The position numbers and the translations under genes are program-made. A stretch of DNA of 64,000 nucleotides from Trebouxia sp. TZW2008 (taxonomy: Eukaryota; Chlorophyta; Trebouxiophyceae; Trebouxiales; Trebouxiaceae), in contig BDIU01000032.1 in assembly GCA_002118135.1 (NCBI GenBank), positions 248,001-312,000 on the forward strand. Direction: 5' to 3'. The notes under the pieces are model-generated. The model was not told where the DNA came from and did not search any database. It was given only the letters and a program-made list of their open reading frames with translations. Positions 11,101 to 24,200 of this stretch are shown here, one piece after another. Positions within the stretch are counted from its first letter, which is position 1, and the number at the start of each line of letters is the position of its first letter.

Positions 11101-13467
11101 TGGGGCTACTGACCATGGCGTCCCCCTGCAAGTCCTCCTGCAGGTTCTGAGATAGCCACTCTGCCAGCTCAGCCAGAGGTGCCTGATGCTCACTGTCATC
11201 CTTAGTCAGCAAAGGCACTTGCATACTCAACTGCCTGACATCATCTGCATGTCAGCAGGCACCCATCAGGAACAGCAGTAGCAGCATATTCAACACCACC
11301 AGAACATGCTGCATACCACATGTACTCAATCCTTTGCAAGGCAGTCCTATGTTCTGTCCACACTTGCAAAGCGAGGGGGCTTGCCGTCCATTTTGCATGG
11401 CATGGCAGCCTCTCAAGAAGCCAGCAATTCCAGAAGACTTGCTCGCACCTGAGAAGGGTGAGGAGCTCAGCCCCATTGGGCTGCCATCATCCTAAAGACT
11501 GTCTGCTGGGAGCGTGTGTAGTGCATGGACTTCTTGTTTACCAACAGTTCCCTTCAAAGCAAGGAGGCGAGGCCAAATTTGTTACCAACAATGATTTTGC
11601 AGCAGGGTGACACTTGAAGGGGTGCACGTACCTGTGGAAGGTGAGGGGCTGATCTCCATAGGGCTGCCATCATCCTTAGGGCTGTCTGCACATTTGAGCA
11701 GCAACCCCAGGCGGTCAAACTCTCTGGCAGAGATGGTGGTCTCAGCAATGTCAGGGTCTTGTGTAGGTCTGTCCATGACTAGCGTGAGCAGCTGATGACT
11801 ATTCCGCTGGACATAGTCAATGTAGCCGTGTAGCTGTTGCTGATGCTGATACAGATGCTGTTGCAGCTCCTTCCTTACTAGGTGATTGCTCCTTGACTGC
11901 TGAAACTGGAAGTGGGCTGCAATCAACCATCACAAAGTGGTAGGGTGCACAGGTAATAGCCCCTGCTGAGTGAAAATCACAGGTACACTGCTGTGTGAGC
12001 AACAAACTTTGAGTAAATGCACGTGACAAGGTCCTTGCCTAGTCAACATGAACAAGCAGACAATGGCAGGAGAACTCCTGGTTGCACGCTGCGCAACATG
12101 CAGCAGGCTGTATTGGCTGACTTGGCATGCAGCACATACAGCTAGCTACACAGGCTCAAAGCGTCAAGGCTGCAGGCTGACGCATGAATCTGGGATCAAG
12201 CAAGGCCAAGCTAGAGCTTACTGAAGACAAGGTTGTTTGGGGTTAGCTGTTTACTTCTGCTAGCTAGGCGTTTGAACCTGCCTGGCATGCATGCAATTGC
12301 GGGGTCGAAAAATGACCACTGCAAGAATAGTGAGGCAAGACATGGAGTTTGCTGCATCCATGACAATTGGGAAACCATGCTTCCCTTTCTTAACCTCCCT
12401 TCCCACACGATTGAGACCAAACATGGTGCTGGGAAAGGCTTTTTACACTACTTGCCTGGACTGCTCTGACTGCCAGCAGATGACCTTGAGGAATTTGATC
12501 TGGCCGGGGAAACTGGTTCCTGCTGCCCTGGCTGCTGACCCCCATTCTGCAAGGGAGAGTGGACAGGCTGGTGCGGCTGTGTCTGACCTTGCTGATGTGC
12601 AGGCAGCAGCTGTGAGTTGAAGGCTTTCTCATCTTGTAAGGCTTGGGAGGGCCAGATGTCCATTGTGTCAGGTCGCTGTGCTTGCCTGTAGTAGGACTGA
12701 GCGAAGAAGAACAGGGCAACTGCGTAGATGTCCACCTGCTGTGGCTCGCCTGCACAGCGTGCATGGCATGCCCTTAATGCCATGATATGCGCCTACACCA
12801 AATGTGCAAAGCATGACACTGCGTCTGCTTCAAGTCAGCTTGCTGTGGCTCATGTACAAAGCATGCGTGTCATGTATGGTATGCATACAGAGTCAGCGTG
12901 CAACAAATGACATAGCAACTGCGTAGATGTGAAGCCGCTGTGGCTTGCCCTCACAGCATGCATGACATGTCCATGTTTTGGTTTCTTGACATGACAAGGT
13001 TGTGCATGTCAAGCAGGATGGCAGCTTAATGGAATGGCTCACCTGCTGCCTCATCCTGGAAAACAGGTGAGGCCCCACTGATGGAGTCAATGGTGTCAAC
13101 AAGCACCTGCAGTTCATTTGGGCCTTCAGTGGCATCATTCAGGCCATTTGCCAACGACAACTTACAAGACCTCATGTTTCATGACATACCTCAACATGCT
13201 GTTCAGGAACGTCTAGGCATTCAGCCAAGGCTTTGAAAGTGATCAGACCTATATATTTGGCGAACAAGCTTTGAAAACAGCTGCATGCTGCTGACTAGGG
13301 CAAAGAGCAGTGAGCTGCATACCTTTCAGCGAGTCCGTAGCTTGTTCTGACAGCTGCACAAGAAGAGAGCGAACAGCAGACACACCATCCCCTTGCGAAA
13401 GCCATGACGCTACTGGCAGAAAGCCATACTCAACGACCTCACGGCGAATCGATAACCTCTGACTCAT
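8167..13467 (-). CDS. TBCCD1: TBCC domain-containing protein 1
   Basis: Predicted 669 residues. TBCCD1 proteins (ASQ2 in Chlamydomonas, as I recall) position centrioles/basal bodies. Exons (minus): 13323-13467, 13190-13248, 13043-13106, 12456-12749, 11632-11916, 11053-11244, 10216-10541, 9568-9863, 8803-8998 and 8167-8319. All phases agree. The N-terminus (RREVVEYGFLPVASW) matches plant TBCCD1. FDRLGLLLK and LAEWLSQNL precede the C-CAP/TBCC beta-helix in exons 7-8 (CHDSVIYALAPL, VVVGAVGRMLRVERCER, CVFYLGVNRPPLLLGDN, VAPYCTQY). The C-terminus has KRELQNVIQSHFKEW followed by GNMRQVY. The intron between exons 4 and 5 is GC-AG (AG|GCAAGT). Long Gln/Ser/Pro-rich linkers lie in exons 4-5. Four splice-site duplications are present (listed separately). 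The N-terminal exons are short but phase-consistent. Confidence 0.93.
9085..9200 (-). repeat. copies of TBCCD1 exon 9 acceptor end
   Basis: The stretch around the real acceptor (8998/8999) recurs at 9118/9119 (spacing 120) and more weakly at 9197/9198. The copies keep the TTGAAAGTCTG core and the surrounding CAG-rich tract. Confidence 0.7.
9377..9490 (-). repeat. copy of TBCCD1 exon 8 donor end
   Basis: The last about 110 nt of exon 8 plus its donor (real donor side at 9567) are repeated 185 bp downstream in the sense direction, exon-like from 9383. The copy has an intact GTGAGG donor. Confidence 0.82.
10845..10925 (-). repeat. copy of TBCCD1 exon 6 donor end
   Basis: The 3' end of exon 6 (real lower edge 11053) recurs with its lower edge at 10851, spacing 202. 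The copy's donor reads GTGAGT, closer to consensus than the real GTAAGC. The peptide HPSRWGPPAPAG mirrors HPSRWGPLAPAG. Confidence 0.85.
12905..12965 (-). repeat. copy of TBCCD1 exon 4 acceptor end
   Basis: A copy of the start of exon 4 (real acceptor 12749/12750) lies 200 bp upstream in the sense direction at 12949/12950. It shares the ACTGCGTAGATGT segment and the CACAGC beside the acceptor. Confidence 0.75.
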
Positions 13468-14781
13468 ACTACTTGATTCGTCGGCTGCTGGTGAAGCGAT
13501 TCAATGCGATTGATAAACCCACAACATGACTGCGGTTACATGACCAGCTCTGCACGCTATAATGTGTCTGGTAGGCCGCGCTGAGCGATTTTATACAGCC
13601 GATCTGCCACAGCACAGGTCGCGACTCTTGCACCCGGTCAGTCAAGGCGGCGTCGCTTCAGCAGCAGATCAAGTTTGATGATGATGCGTTGTTGGTAAGT
13701 TTGCCAAGGATTTGGCAGTTGCGCTTTCGGCCAACGAGCGCTGCAAGCGAGAAATCGAGCATGGTAGCAGCTGCTGAAGAAGAGTATGCCGGGCAAGGGG
13801 GTTCACTTGAAGCGGGCTGTTAGCTGAAAATAAATTGTCATTCATCCAGGCACCCAGCTTGGTATGGGCACCTGTTTCACAGCAGCTTGACTTTTGGGAC
13901 TGACTTATTGCTTGTGCAAGCTGGGGGCGTTTTCACGCTTGCTGCCATATTGTAGGCGTTGAGGCGGTGGTCTCCTTCTGTTTCAGGATTTCGAACTGCC
14001 AGTTGTTGGCACAAATAGCGTTGCTATAATAGACTTACATCATCTCAGTGCTACAATTCGAGGGGTACATGCTGGGGTTGCAGTGACCTCAGCACATGTG
14101 ATCAGCCCAATTAGGCTGGCCAAAACTTCTAAATTCTCGCTCTGTCTCACCTGTCTTGCTGCTTGACTTTATGCTCATTGGGCGTGGTGCAGAAAGCAAC
14201 ACGCACTTTCCTGAATGTGCAATCCGTCAATGCATCCTGCAAACTGAGCTAAGCTGCAAACGACATCACAGGTGCTGACAATACCAGACCCTGTGTGAGC
14301 AACACAGTGTTCCTCATAAGTAGCGCGAGCGCTGGCACAATTGATTGTGTCCTCCCTGTGATGGCTCGTGACAACAATTTAGCTGACAGCAGCTGCATGC
14401 CCGGCTTCTAAGCTGAAGATCAGCAACCAAGCTGGCTTGGAGGTGTGTCAGCTCATGCAGTATTTTGTTGCTGTACAGTTTCAGCATCACATCTCTTACA
14501 ACACGTCACACACACAAAGGCTACAGCTGACAAAAAATCAAAGTTACACAGACACTCTGTAAGCATGCGGCTCCTGGGACAACCAGGAGTCTAACACACA
14601 ACACTTGCTGCACCGGTCGCATAGCGATGTTTGAGCTCCTCTGCATAGAGGCACGAGGCGAACGTCATCTGCTGCCTAATGCAGCCCTGAACAATCCTGC
14701 TCAGAGGTTGCTTCTATATCATCAGAATGATCTGGCATGCTGTCAATGAGGCAAACTAATGCTACTGGAATATCTGCCACT
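13468..14781. other. intergenic: TBCCD1 promoter side and aconitase 3' flank
   Basis: 1.3 kb without a supported gene. A plus-strand stretch at about 13640-13700, ending in GTTG|GTAAGT, together with a segment from about 13988 after TTTCAG, looks exon-like, but no start codon and no family could be assigned. On the minus strand a TGTAA element (green-algal polyadenylation type) near 14540 could serve aconitase. Confidence 0.45.
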
Positions 14782-17700
14782 TCACGCCTTGGACTGACCC
14801 ATGGCGTTCAGGGCACTGCCTGCCTTGTACCAGGTGATTTGGTTGTCATTGAATGTTTGGTTGACTGTGAATGTGAAGTCCTTGCCATCGGGCTTCTTCA
14901 CCTTCACCTCTAGAGGCTTGCCTGGTGACAGGCCCGACACGTCTAGGCTGAGCTTGTCAAAGGGCCCAACCTTGTCATAGTCAGATGGATCCGCAAAGGT
15001 CAAAGGCAGCATGCCTTGCTTCTTCAAGTTTGTCTCGTGAATACGGGCAAAACTCTTCACAATGATTGCCACACCACCTGCATGTTATGCCAGAATGTCA
15101 GGGGTTGACAGCATGACAGCCTTAACCTGGTGCATTACATGCTCTTGCCACAGATTTGCTGATAGGCCCAGAACACGACAGCCAGCTGAATCCCATGCAT
15201 CAAGCTGACTGATCCTCAGTGTGTTGATCTGTGGAAGTTACCCTTCATTGTACACCATGATGCAGCAGAGATAGATGCTGAGCAGCAGTCATCAAGGTAT
15301 GCTAAAATGCTGTGCTCCATGACATTGCCTTCCGCAGCATTCAATGCAACGCTGACAGTGGGCTGAGATGCTGCACCCCATAAAGTCTCCTTGTTGCTGC
15401 ATGTTTGGCAGCGGCTCACCTAGATGCCTGGGCTCAAGGGCTGCATGCTCCCTTGAACTGCCCTCACCATAGTTCTCATCACCAATGACCACCCAGGGCT
15501 TGCCCTCTGCCTTGTAGTGGCGAGCCACTGCTGGCACTGCACCATACTCTCCATTCAACTGGTCCTTGATGCTGTTGACCTACAGCAGCATGGAGGCTTA
15601 TGCCACTGCACATGTGTTGCTGTTGTGCTTGACGCAAAGCCTTCTGTTCTGCTTGTCTTGACAACTTCAGGTGTGACAACATGCTGAAAGGCTTTTGCAT
15701 GTCGACTAAGAGCATCATGTGCTGGGTAGTGTGATAGGCTTGGATCGACTTCTGCAAAATTCAGCTCATGTTATGCATGAAAAGCACACAAGCAGACATG
15801 CATAAGATGTCTGAATGCAGCTGCTGATCCCCATGGCGCATGAGGGTAATATACTTCACAAAAAAGGGCTCTTGTGAAAATTCTATATTCAACATCTGGT
15901 CTGCTTTGTGTGTGCATCAAGCTTTGCGTGACGATCAGAAAGCATGCAGGCCAGGTGCATCTTGGTCTGCATCCTGATACAGGCTGAGATTGTGAAAAGT
16001 GCAGCAAACTCGGATGCTCTTGGTTGGGCCCATAACCCCAGCCAAAGATGCAGTAGTAGCACTGACCTCGCCGTTTTCAGCGTTGAGGGCTCCAATGAGC
16101 ATGTTGTTGGAGATGTTATCCAGATGCCCTCTGTACTTCAACCATGGGCCAGCCATGGAGATGTGGTCAGTGGTGCACTTGCCCTTGGCCTTGATCAGCA
16201 CCATGGCATCCTGGATCTTGCCTCCAATGGGCTTGAAGGGCTCCAAGATCTGCAACCGCTTGCTGTCAGGGGCCACCGCAACATCAAAGTTGCCCTCTGG
16301 GTTGGGCGCTTGGTATGTCTCCTCACCTGTAAGCCAATCCAGCATGTTCACAACATGTCTGACATGGCTACACAGTGCTTTGGGGCATGTTGCTTCTTGC
16401 AAGCATTCTGCCTGCCATGACTGACAGCCTTCACAAGGCAGTGTCAATCTACGCCAACTTCTGAGCTGTGTCCAGAACTAATGGGCATCAAGAGACAATA
16501 GGGACAGGCTGACAGCAACACTCAAGAGTCCTATACGATGCATGCACAGCATCAGGAGGACACGGCCACCCGCACAGAGGGGCACAAAAGAATGCTGATT
16601 GTTGAGAGCAGTGTTAGGAGAGGGTCACACCATGCTCAAAGCCCTTGCCAGGCAGCTCATCGCCATTGGGTGCGTCCAGCTTGATCTCCTTGCCATCAGC
16701 TCCCACTAGAGTGTCCTCCTCAGGGTTGAAGGTCAGGTCGCCAGCAATGGCAAAGGCTGTGACCAGCTCTGGGGATGTCACAAAGGCATGTGTGGCAGGG
16801 TTACCGTCGTTACGAGCAGCAAAGTTACGGTTGTATGAAGTGATGATGGAGTTTGCCTCTCCTGCACATTGCATTGAGGCACTTTCAGTTCTGGCTGCCA
16901 ATGACAGAGGATGCTGCAGCAACCACTTGACTTAAGGACAATTGATGTCATGACAGTCACATTGTAGAACCAATGCCATCATGAACCAGTCACTGCATTC
17001 TGACTGTGGTCTACTTGTGAATAAGGAAAATGTGATGTGAAGACAAGTTTCGAGGGGGAAAATGTGATCACTGTGTTGTGACAACACCGTGTCATCATCT
17101 TGGAAGCTATACTATATTGCTGTATGCTGATAGCTCACAAAATCATGGCATTATGCAGGGCTTGAGAGATCAGGCAGGTCACACGAATGAGCCATGCATG
17201 GCATGACAGCTTGCATACCCTTCTTGATCTCTGTCCTCTTCCACTGTCCAATGCAAGGTCCACAAGCGTTTGCCAGGACTGTGCCACCAACCTTGGTGAA
17301 GGTGTCTAGCATGCCATCACGCTCAATGGTGGCTCTGCACATAATCCAGTGTATGTTAGACTCAAGTGCCAAAAACACTTGATTAGCAGGTCTATCGCTT
17401 GGCAGTCACAGTCTTTCCATCGACACATGCTCAACAAACATGAATCTTATCTTGTGGGCTGTCCGTGACACATGTTGCCCAGATGTCATCTCTGAATAGC
17501 AAAAGACAATTCATCAAGACTCTGCAACGGAGCTGTTGCGCACATGTGGCAAAACAACACTGCCGCACCTGATTTGCTCACTGCCTGGAGTGATTGTGAA
17601 GGGGACCTTGGTCTTGATGCCAGCTGACAGCGCCTGCTTGGCCACACTCTGTGCTCTTGCCATGTCCTCATATGAAGAGTTAGTGCAGCTGCCAATCAGA

Positions 17701-20700
17701 CCTGCCTTCAGCTCGGTTGGCCACTTGTTTTCCCGCAATGCCTCAGCAAACTGCATACAGCGTTCAGACTGAGTAACAAGGCCGTCCCAGCTTTCATGAC
17801 ATTTTACAAAGACGCTGCCCAGCCACCCTGATCATGAGCAAGCATCGCTTGAAGTAAGCAGCTACTGTGCTATGATAGATCCAGTGTGAAAGTAGCTGGT
17901 TTTGATTGCCCACCCATACTTCACAACTGCACCGCATACATCATGGCATAGGGGTTGCTACATTATGCTGGATGCTGGAGCTCAATTATTTGCGCCTTGC
18001 AGTCATACCCATTGTGTTTGCGCCTTGCAGTCATACCCATTGTGATGCGTGCAAACCAAACAGGGATCAGGGCTGTGCCATGTGCAGCAGAAAAGTCCCG
18101 TTCATGGGCTGTTGAGTTTCTGACCCACCTTGGACAGAGGGTGTGCAAGGTCAGGCGTGAAGGGTCCATTGATGTGTGGCTCCAGCTCAGACAAGTTGAT
18201 CTCAATGAGCTGGTCATACTCAGCGCCCTCATCTGGGCGCAGGTGCTCCCTGAAGGAGTCGGACAGCTTGGCTATGGGCTCCCTGCCGGTGGCTACCAAG
18301 TAATCGTACATGCGCTTGTTGTAGGGAAACATGGAGGTGGTGGCACCAATCTCAGCACCCATGTTGCAGATTGTGCCCATGCCTGTGTTGCGAAGGAGAG
18401 CCTCAGATGTGAATGCAAGTAGCCTGAGCTGAGCTTACTGCTGCGATTGCATACTAAGTGAAAGGGCAGGCCATCAGAGCATGACTTGTAGAACGCTATG
18501 GCTCTCATAAACTGCCGACCTCCACAGCAGTCATGCTGGCAAGCTGGTCAGCAGCTTGCAAAGGTCAGCAGAACATGACAGGCGATACACCTGATGGTGG
18601 CGGCGCCAAGTACAATTGTGCTGAACCTGACTTGCATGCAGCTTGAGTTTAGCCCATATGAACTGGAGCTGAGATTAAATATGAAAAGGGTATTGCCTCA
18701 CCTGTGCAGGAAATGGCATCTACACCAGGTCCATGGTACTCTACAATGGCACCAGTGCCACCCTTCACTGTCAAGATGCCAGCCACCTTGCAGATGACAT
18801 CCTTGGGAGATGTCCATTTGGACAACTTGCCAGTCAGCCTCACTCCAATCACCTGCGAACAAGGAGCAGCTTGCTACTGAAAACGGTGTCATGGCATGAG
18901 CATCAGCAAGCTGCAACAACACCTGGGTGCAATGATTAGCAATTCATAGGCATGCAGGAGGCAAGCACAGCAAATGAAGGGTGCAATCACAGTACTTGCA
19001 ACATCCACAGGAATAGCTGTGATGTAGCAGGCCCACAAGAACTATGACTGAGGCAAGTCTGGGTGGCTGATCCTTTGTGTCATTGATTAAGCAAAAAGAA
19101 CTGCTGACATACATAGGACTGTGACACCATAGTACAGCACCCCATGCAAAGTACTTGACGCAATGGTCTGAGTCTCACCTTGGGGGCCTTAAGCTCCCAG
19201 GGGAGTCCTGCCATGACATCCACAGCATCTGCACCTCCTACACCCACAGCACACATGCCCAAGCCTCCAGCATTGGGTGTGTGGGAGTCTGTACCAATCA
19301 TCATGCCTCCTGGGAAGGCATAGTTCTCCAGCACAATCTGCATGCAAGCAGTGAAGTTTTACTGCTGCATCTTGCAATAATGAGACTTGGGGAGATAGGA
19401 CTTAGGCCACACACTCCCACCACATGTGCTGGAAAGTGGAATCAAATATTTTGACTATGATCTCGCCGAAAATCCATGCAGCAGACTCAAGTACATGCAA
19501 TGCCCCGCAGCATTTCAAGCTGCTGGGAAAGTGTTTGCAGAGACCCTGTGACAGATCTGCTGAAGTAGCGAGCATTAGATTAAAACCATTTGAACATTGA
19601 TCACAATCTGACCTGGTGAATGATGCCGCTTCCTGGCTTCCAGAAACCAATGCCGTACTTTGAGCCAGCACTAGATAGGAAGTCGTACACTTCCTTGTTG
19701 GTCTTGACAGCATACTTCAGGTCAGCCTTTCCACCAAACTGATCCTCCCTGAAGGCATGTAAAAGCAGCCATTGAGACAGTAGCTGTTTAAGGGCACCAT
19801 GGCTCATTTGGAATGAAGCAGCCAGTAGCCAATCTCTGGTGCGTGCTGCATGTCAAGAACAAGCAGCTATGTCACAAAAGTACCTGTCAGCCTGTGCTTG
19901 AGTGGTGCCCTCAATCAGGTGATCACAATGGATGGTTGAAGGGACAGCTGTCTGAGGCAGGCCTGATGAGATGAACTGCAGAACTGCCATCTGTGCTGTG
20001 GCGTCTTGCATGGCAACTCGGTCTGCATCACAGGATGACCACACACTTGATTTGATGTCAAGGGACTTTGTTACATCAGTTTGCAAGCTGCAAGCTGGAC
20101 TGGGCAATATAATGCTGTGTGACAGGGCGTACCTGGCCTCAACTTGAGATAGCTGACCCCACGCCTGATCTCCTGAGTGTCAGGCTCATCTAAATGACCA
20201 TACACAACCTGCATGAAGAGAATACCTGCTGAGTGACACAGGCAGGTTCTGTTGGGGAGCTGTCACAGACAACCTCTTGAGAGCCAAAGCAAGCAGCAAA
20301 GTGAAGTCCAAACCTACCTTCTCTGCTAGAGTCAGTGGCCTATTCAGCCTCTTTCTAACAACCTGCATTGTACAAGGGGCACTGTTGGTCAGCAAGCCTG
20401 ATACCTGTCAAGAAGGATTTCGGAAGTGTGCCAGCTACAAACTTACACCCAAACGGTCCTCCATGGCGGCATAACGCTGTCTCAAGTCTTCACCAGGCTC
20501 CATTCTGCTCATTGGTACCTGCATCAGGTCATCAACAGGTCGAGTCAACCCTGGGAGACTGGATGCCTAGTATGCATAGGCTGCGTTCCGGACTTCCTGA
20601 CGAACCTTTTCTCCTGAAGCCACGCTGGCAAAAGCAGCGCTTGATTCCGCACATCGATATTGTCCAGATAGCAGCCCACGCCGAGCCTGGGCGCAAGAGT

Positions 20701-20807
20701 CAACGTTCAGCACACACGACCATCAAGGCTCACATCCAAGGGTCACCTTTGATTGCTGGCGGTCTCACCTGAGCAAAGGCCCGGCGAGCCGCTTGGGAGC
20801 AATGCAT
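14782..20807 (-). CDS. ACO: aconitate hydratase, mitochondrial type
   Basis: Predicted 798-residue aconitase, which isomerises citrate to isocitrate in the TCA cycle using a 4Fe-4S cluster. Sixteen exons (minus): 20769-20807, 20606-20686, 20447-20518, 20318-20362, 20133-20208, 19884-20022, 19613-19748, 19179-19337, 18702-18852, 18129-18382, 17569-17750, 17219-17334, 16631-16861, 16067-16326, 15420-15579 and 14782-15077; 2397 nt in frame. Exons 1-2 encode an Arg/Ala/Ser-rich presequence. Cluster ligands are Cys406 (GSCTNSSYE) and Cys469/Cys472 ([10 protein letters not shown]). The 63-residue and 3-residue spacings equal those I recall for mammalian ACO2. [28 protein letters not shown] and the swivel-domain end ([16 protein letters not shown]) are present. 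Sequence resembles the ACO2/Chlamydomonas ACH1 type rather than the plant cytosolic IRP-like type. Exons 1-2 are the least certain. Confidence 0.95.
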
Positions 20808-21217
20808 GCTGCCAAGCTCGCCCCTTAGCAGTCGTCCGTCCGCACCGATCAACTTCCGGCAAAGTGAACCTCGAACCTTTGGTCGGTCAGTACTACTGCG
20901 ATTTGCTCGCAGCCATGCTGGCAGAACGATTTGTCAAGGAGTCTAGAGTAATGAGCAAAAGTCGTTGAAGAAGAAGATCAGATTTGACATTCCAGCATGC
21001 AATTGATGACTGCCCCTGCCATCGCTGGCAAAACTGCATGCTGTGCTCCTCACTGGCAGCAAATGGTCCCGTGCTAGAGCATGCTTACAGGGGGATGTAG
21101 CGCGCTTGTGCAGTAGTCATCGGTCTGCTTGTCATTCGTGCGATTGTCTGAACGCAAGCATCACTGGACATCGAGTGTTTTGTACTAGTCTAGAGGTTGC
21201 GTGCGTGGTGTGGCGAC
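20808..21217. promoter_or_regulatory. head-to-head promoter between aconitase and NDUFA9
   Basis: 410 bp separate the two predicted start codons, which point in opposite directions. Both genes encode mitochondrial proteins, so a shared bidirectional promoter is plausible. I recognise no TATA box or named element. Confidence 0.55.
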
Positions 21218-24200
21218 ATGCTGCGCAAATCTGCGCTTCAGCAGTCAGGCAGACTGCTGGGCGCACATAGCGCGTATGGTAAGCATGTCATACGTATCAC
21301 ACTGCATACGGCCGTCCTCAACTGAGTATCCAAGATTGCATGGCTACTCGAGCAGTGCAAGCATGCTCGTAGGACATGGTGCCAGCTGCCGAGACTTTTC
21401 GACAGAGCTCACGGCTGGCATGACCTTGCTGAACAAGGGTCTCAAAGCAGGTCCTGGAGGACGTTCATCAGTAAGCTTCACATTTGCCACACAGCGCATG
21501 TGCATCACACAGGATGCACAGAAGCAGCATTGATAACAATGTTGCTGATGCTGCAGGTCAGTGGAATCACTGCAACAGTCTTTGGGTCAACAGGCTTCTT
21601 GGCCAGATACGTCATCAATGCTCTAGCAAAGGCCGGCTCTCAGGTCGTGATCCCATACAGATGCGATGATTTGGATGCACAACATCTGAGTACCATGGGT
21701 GACCTTGGCCAGGTATCGTTGATTGTAACTGTTTACATATCATAATCTGTTAGGGACCCAACAAGGGGGCCACAGGACATCATTAGTAAGACAGTTTTTA
21801 GTGTGTTTGACAACAGAGCATCCAGAGCTCTGATTGAGGGTAGATGCTAGTGCTGCGTCATCGCTAAAGCTCTAGCTGTTACAAGCTCTGATGTGACCTG
21901 TCAGGCATTGCGGCATCCTAGTTGTCTTGGCCAGTCGCCTCAGTCTGCTTCAGATGCTCACCAGATATACGTAGCAGACATCATTGCATGTTCCCCGCTT
22001 CCATAGCGCTTGACAAGCGACTTAGTCCAACATTGGTCATGAGCCAGAACAGGCAAAGTATGAGTGCTCATATGACAGCAATGCATGGTGTTGCGGTGGA
22101 ACAAATGCAAAGTTCACCGTTATGCAACATTTGTTGCACAGAGCAGTTGTTGCACTACAGAGTCAACTTGCATATTGCACAAATGCCTTGGACTTCATTT
22201 CAGTGGAGTGGGATCAGGGCTGACAGACTGCAGCAAAGATTCAGTTGGGCTCAGTGTACAAGAGCAGGCGCTGACTCTTGCTACAGCATTGCTGCAAGCT
22301 GAGGCTGTACTCAAATGTGGTGTGCAATTTGGCATCCAACTTTGTATACACCTCTAGCTTGTAGCAACATTCTATCAAGAGCAAACGCCTGCTGTTATAC
22401 CAATGTAACTTTGTTCATATGCTGCAACACACCAGGCCTTCTGCCACTCCAGTCAAAATTGAAATTGTCAGAGCTGAGGCATTTCACCAACTGGCAGAAT
22501 TTGCAAACATGGACAATTTGCTGTCAGCATGTCATGCTGACATAAGCCCACTTGAGCCTCCTTCCACTCCAGCCAGGATTCAGACTGTTCGTGCTAAGGC
22601 ATCTCATCAAGTTGCAGTGCTTGCAAAGAGCTACAAATATGGGCGCTTTGCTGTCAACAATTGATTGCAGTTGATCATGTCCTCAATCTGCCCCATGAGA
22701 TTGTTGTGATTGGCTTTGACAGAAGCCTCAAAAGAAGCCTGCATGTTGTCTAGCTGTGTGTACTTGATGTGCCTGTTGAGCTAGCGCAGCATGAGCTCAA
22801 CATGAACACCAAAGCTGTGTGTGTTTGGTGTTCATGTTGAGCTCATGCTGCGCTGTCAATGCCAATCATAACAATCTCATGGAGCAGATTGAGGACATGA
22901 TCAACTGCAACTGCAATCAGCCAGACTCAAGGTCTCGACGCACCTTAGCTACTGAAGGGAATGATTGTGTATATCCACGGTTCTTGGCTGTTCAGTACAA
23001 TCTGCTGACTTATGCAGCAAAAGTAAACAGTTGATTACCCTGTGTAAGCAAACATGATCCTGATTCCCAGAACATGACACAATTTGTCCTGAAGTCCAAG
23101 AATTCAAGGGAACTGCATATTCTGCTGCACTATTCTGCATTTTTGTGTATGCATTGTGTATCGCTTGCCAATTCCCTGTACCTGGACTTCCTTCAGGCAT
23201 GCTGTTCAAGATTTAGATGCTGGCAATCAAAGTCAGGACATTTTTGTGGTACCCTACGGCCCACTATGCAGTATCAGGGCAGTCTGATATCCTATTCGGG
23301 ACAAGGACAAGCTCACATGAGAAGCTTGTCAGCACTCCTTGTGCTGTTCATCAATCTGCAGACCTGACTGGAAAATGGACTGCAGATAGTCAAGATGAAG
23401 AACTTCAATGCAAGGGACGACGAGAGCATCAGGCATCTGATCCACCGATCCAACCTGGTTGTCAACTTGATTGGGATCCAGAAGGAGACCATGAACTGGG
23501 GCTTCCAAGAGACCCATGTAGACCTTGCAGCAAAGATTGCTCAGGCCTGTAAAGAGAGTGAACTGGTGGAGCGCTTCTGGCATGTTTCATGTCTAGGCGC
23601 TAACCAGAACTCATCATCGCGACGGCTCCAGAGCAAGGTAATGCAACTTTGTCTTTCCTGCTTTATTCTAGCATGTAACACAAGGTATCGTGTCTGCAGA
23701 TCTTGCATGGTCAAAGCATTTTGAAATGCTGCTCAGGTTACAATCAGGACATGCCTGTGCATGCAGCATATGCATTTGTTGACTACGGCACTCAACAATT
23801 CAACTGCGCAGCAAAGTGCTACCATTTCAGAGAACGCAGCTGCGCAAATTTGCAGCTGCATCTGGCAGAAATGCCTTGTTCATTGCATGTGCATTGTGGA
23901 AAAACAATGCTGTGTGCCGCAGTTTGCTGGTGAGCAAGTTGTAAGGGAAATCTACCCAGAAGCCACAATCTTCAAGCCTGGGCCGCTCATTGGTGTTGAA
24001 GACAATCTAATGAACAACCTAGCACGTCTAGCCAAAAAGTTCCCTATCATTCCACTCATCGATGGCGGTCACCAGAAGTTGCAGCCTGTTTATGTGCGGG
24101 ACGTGGCTAACGCCATGATCAACTCGCTGAAAACCAAAGAGTGCCTTGGCCAAGACTACCATCTAGGAGGGCCTGATGTCATTACGTGAGTCTACCTTGA

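Noticed and set aside
13562..14240. Plus-strand exon-like pieces (13562-13700 and 13988-14110) with plausible splice borders
   Set aside because: The ATG at 13562 is out of frame with the coding-looking part and hits a stop; no family resemblance.
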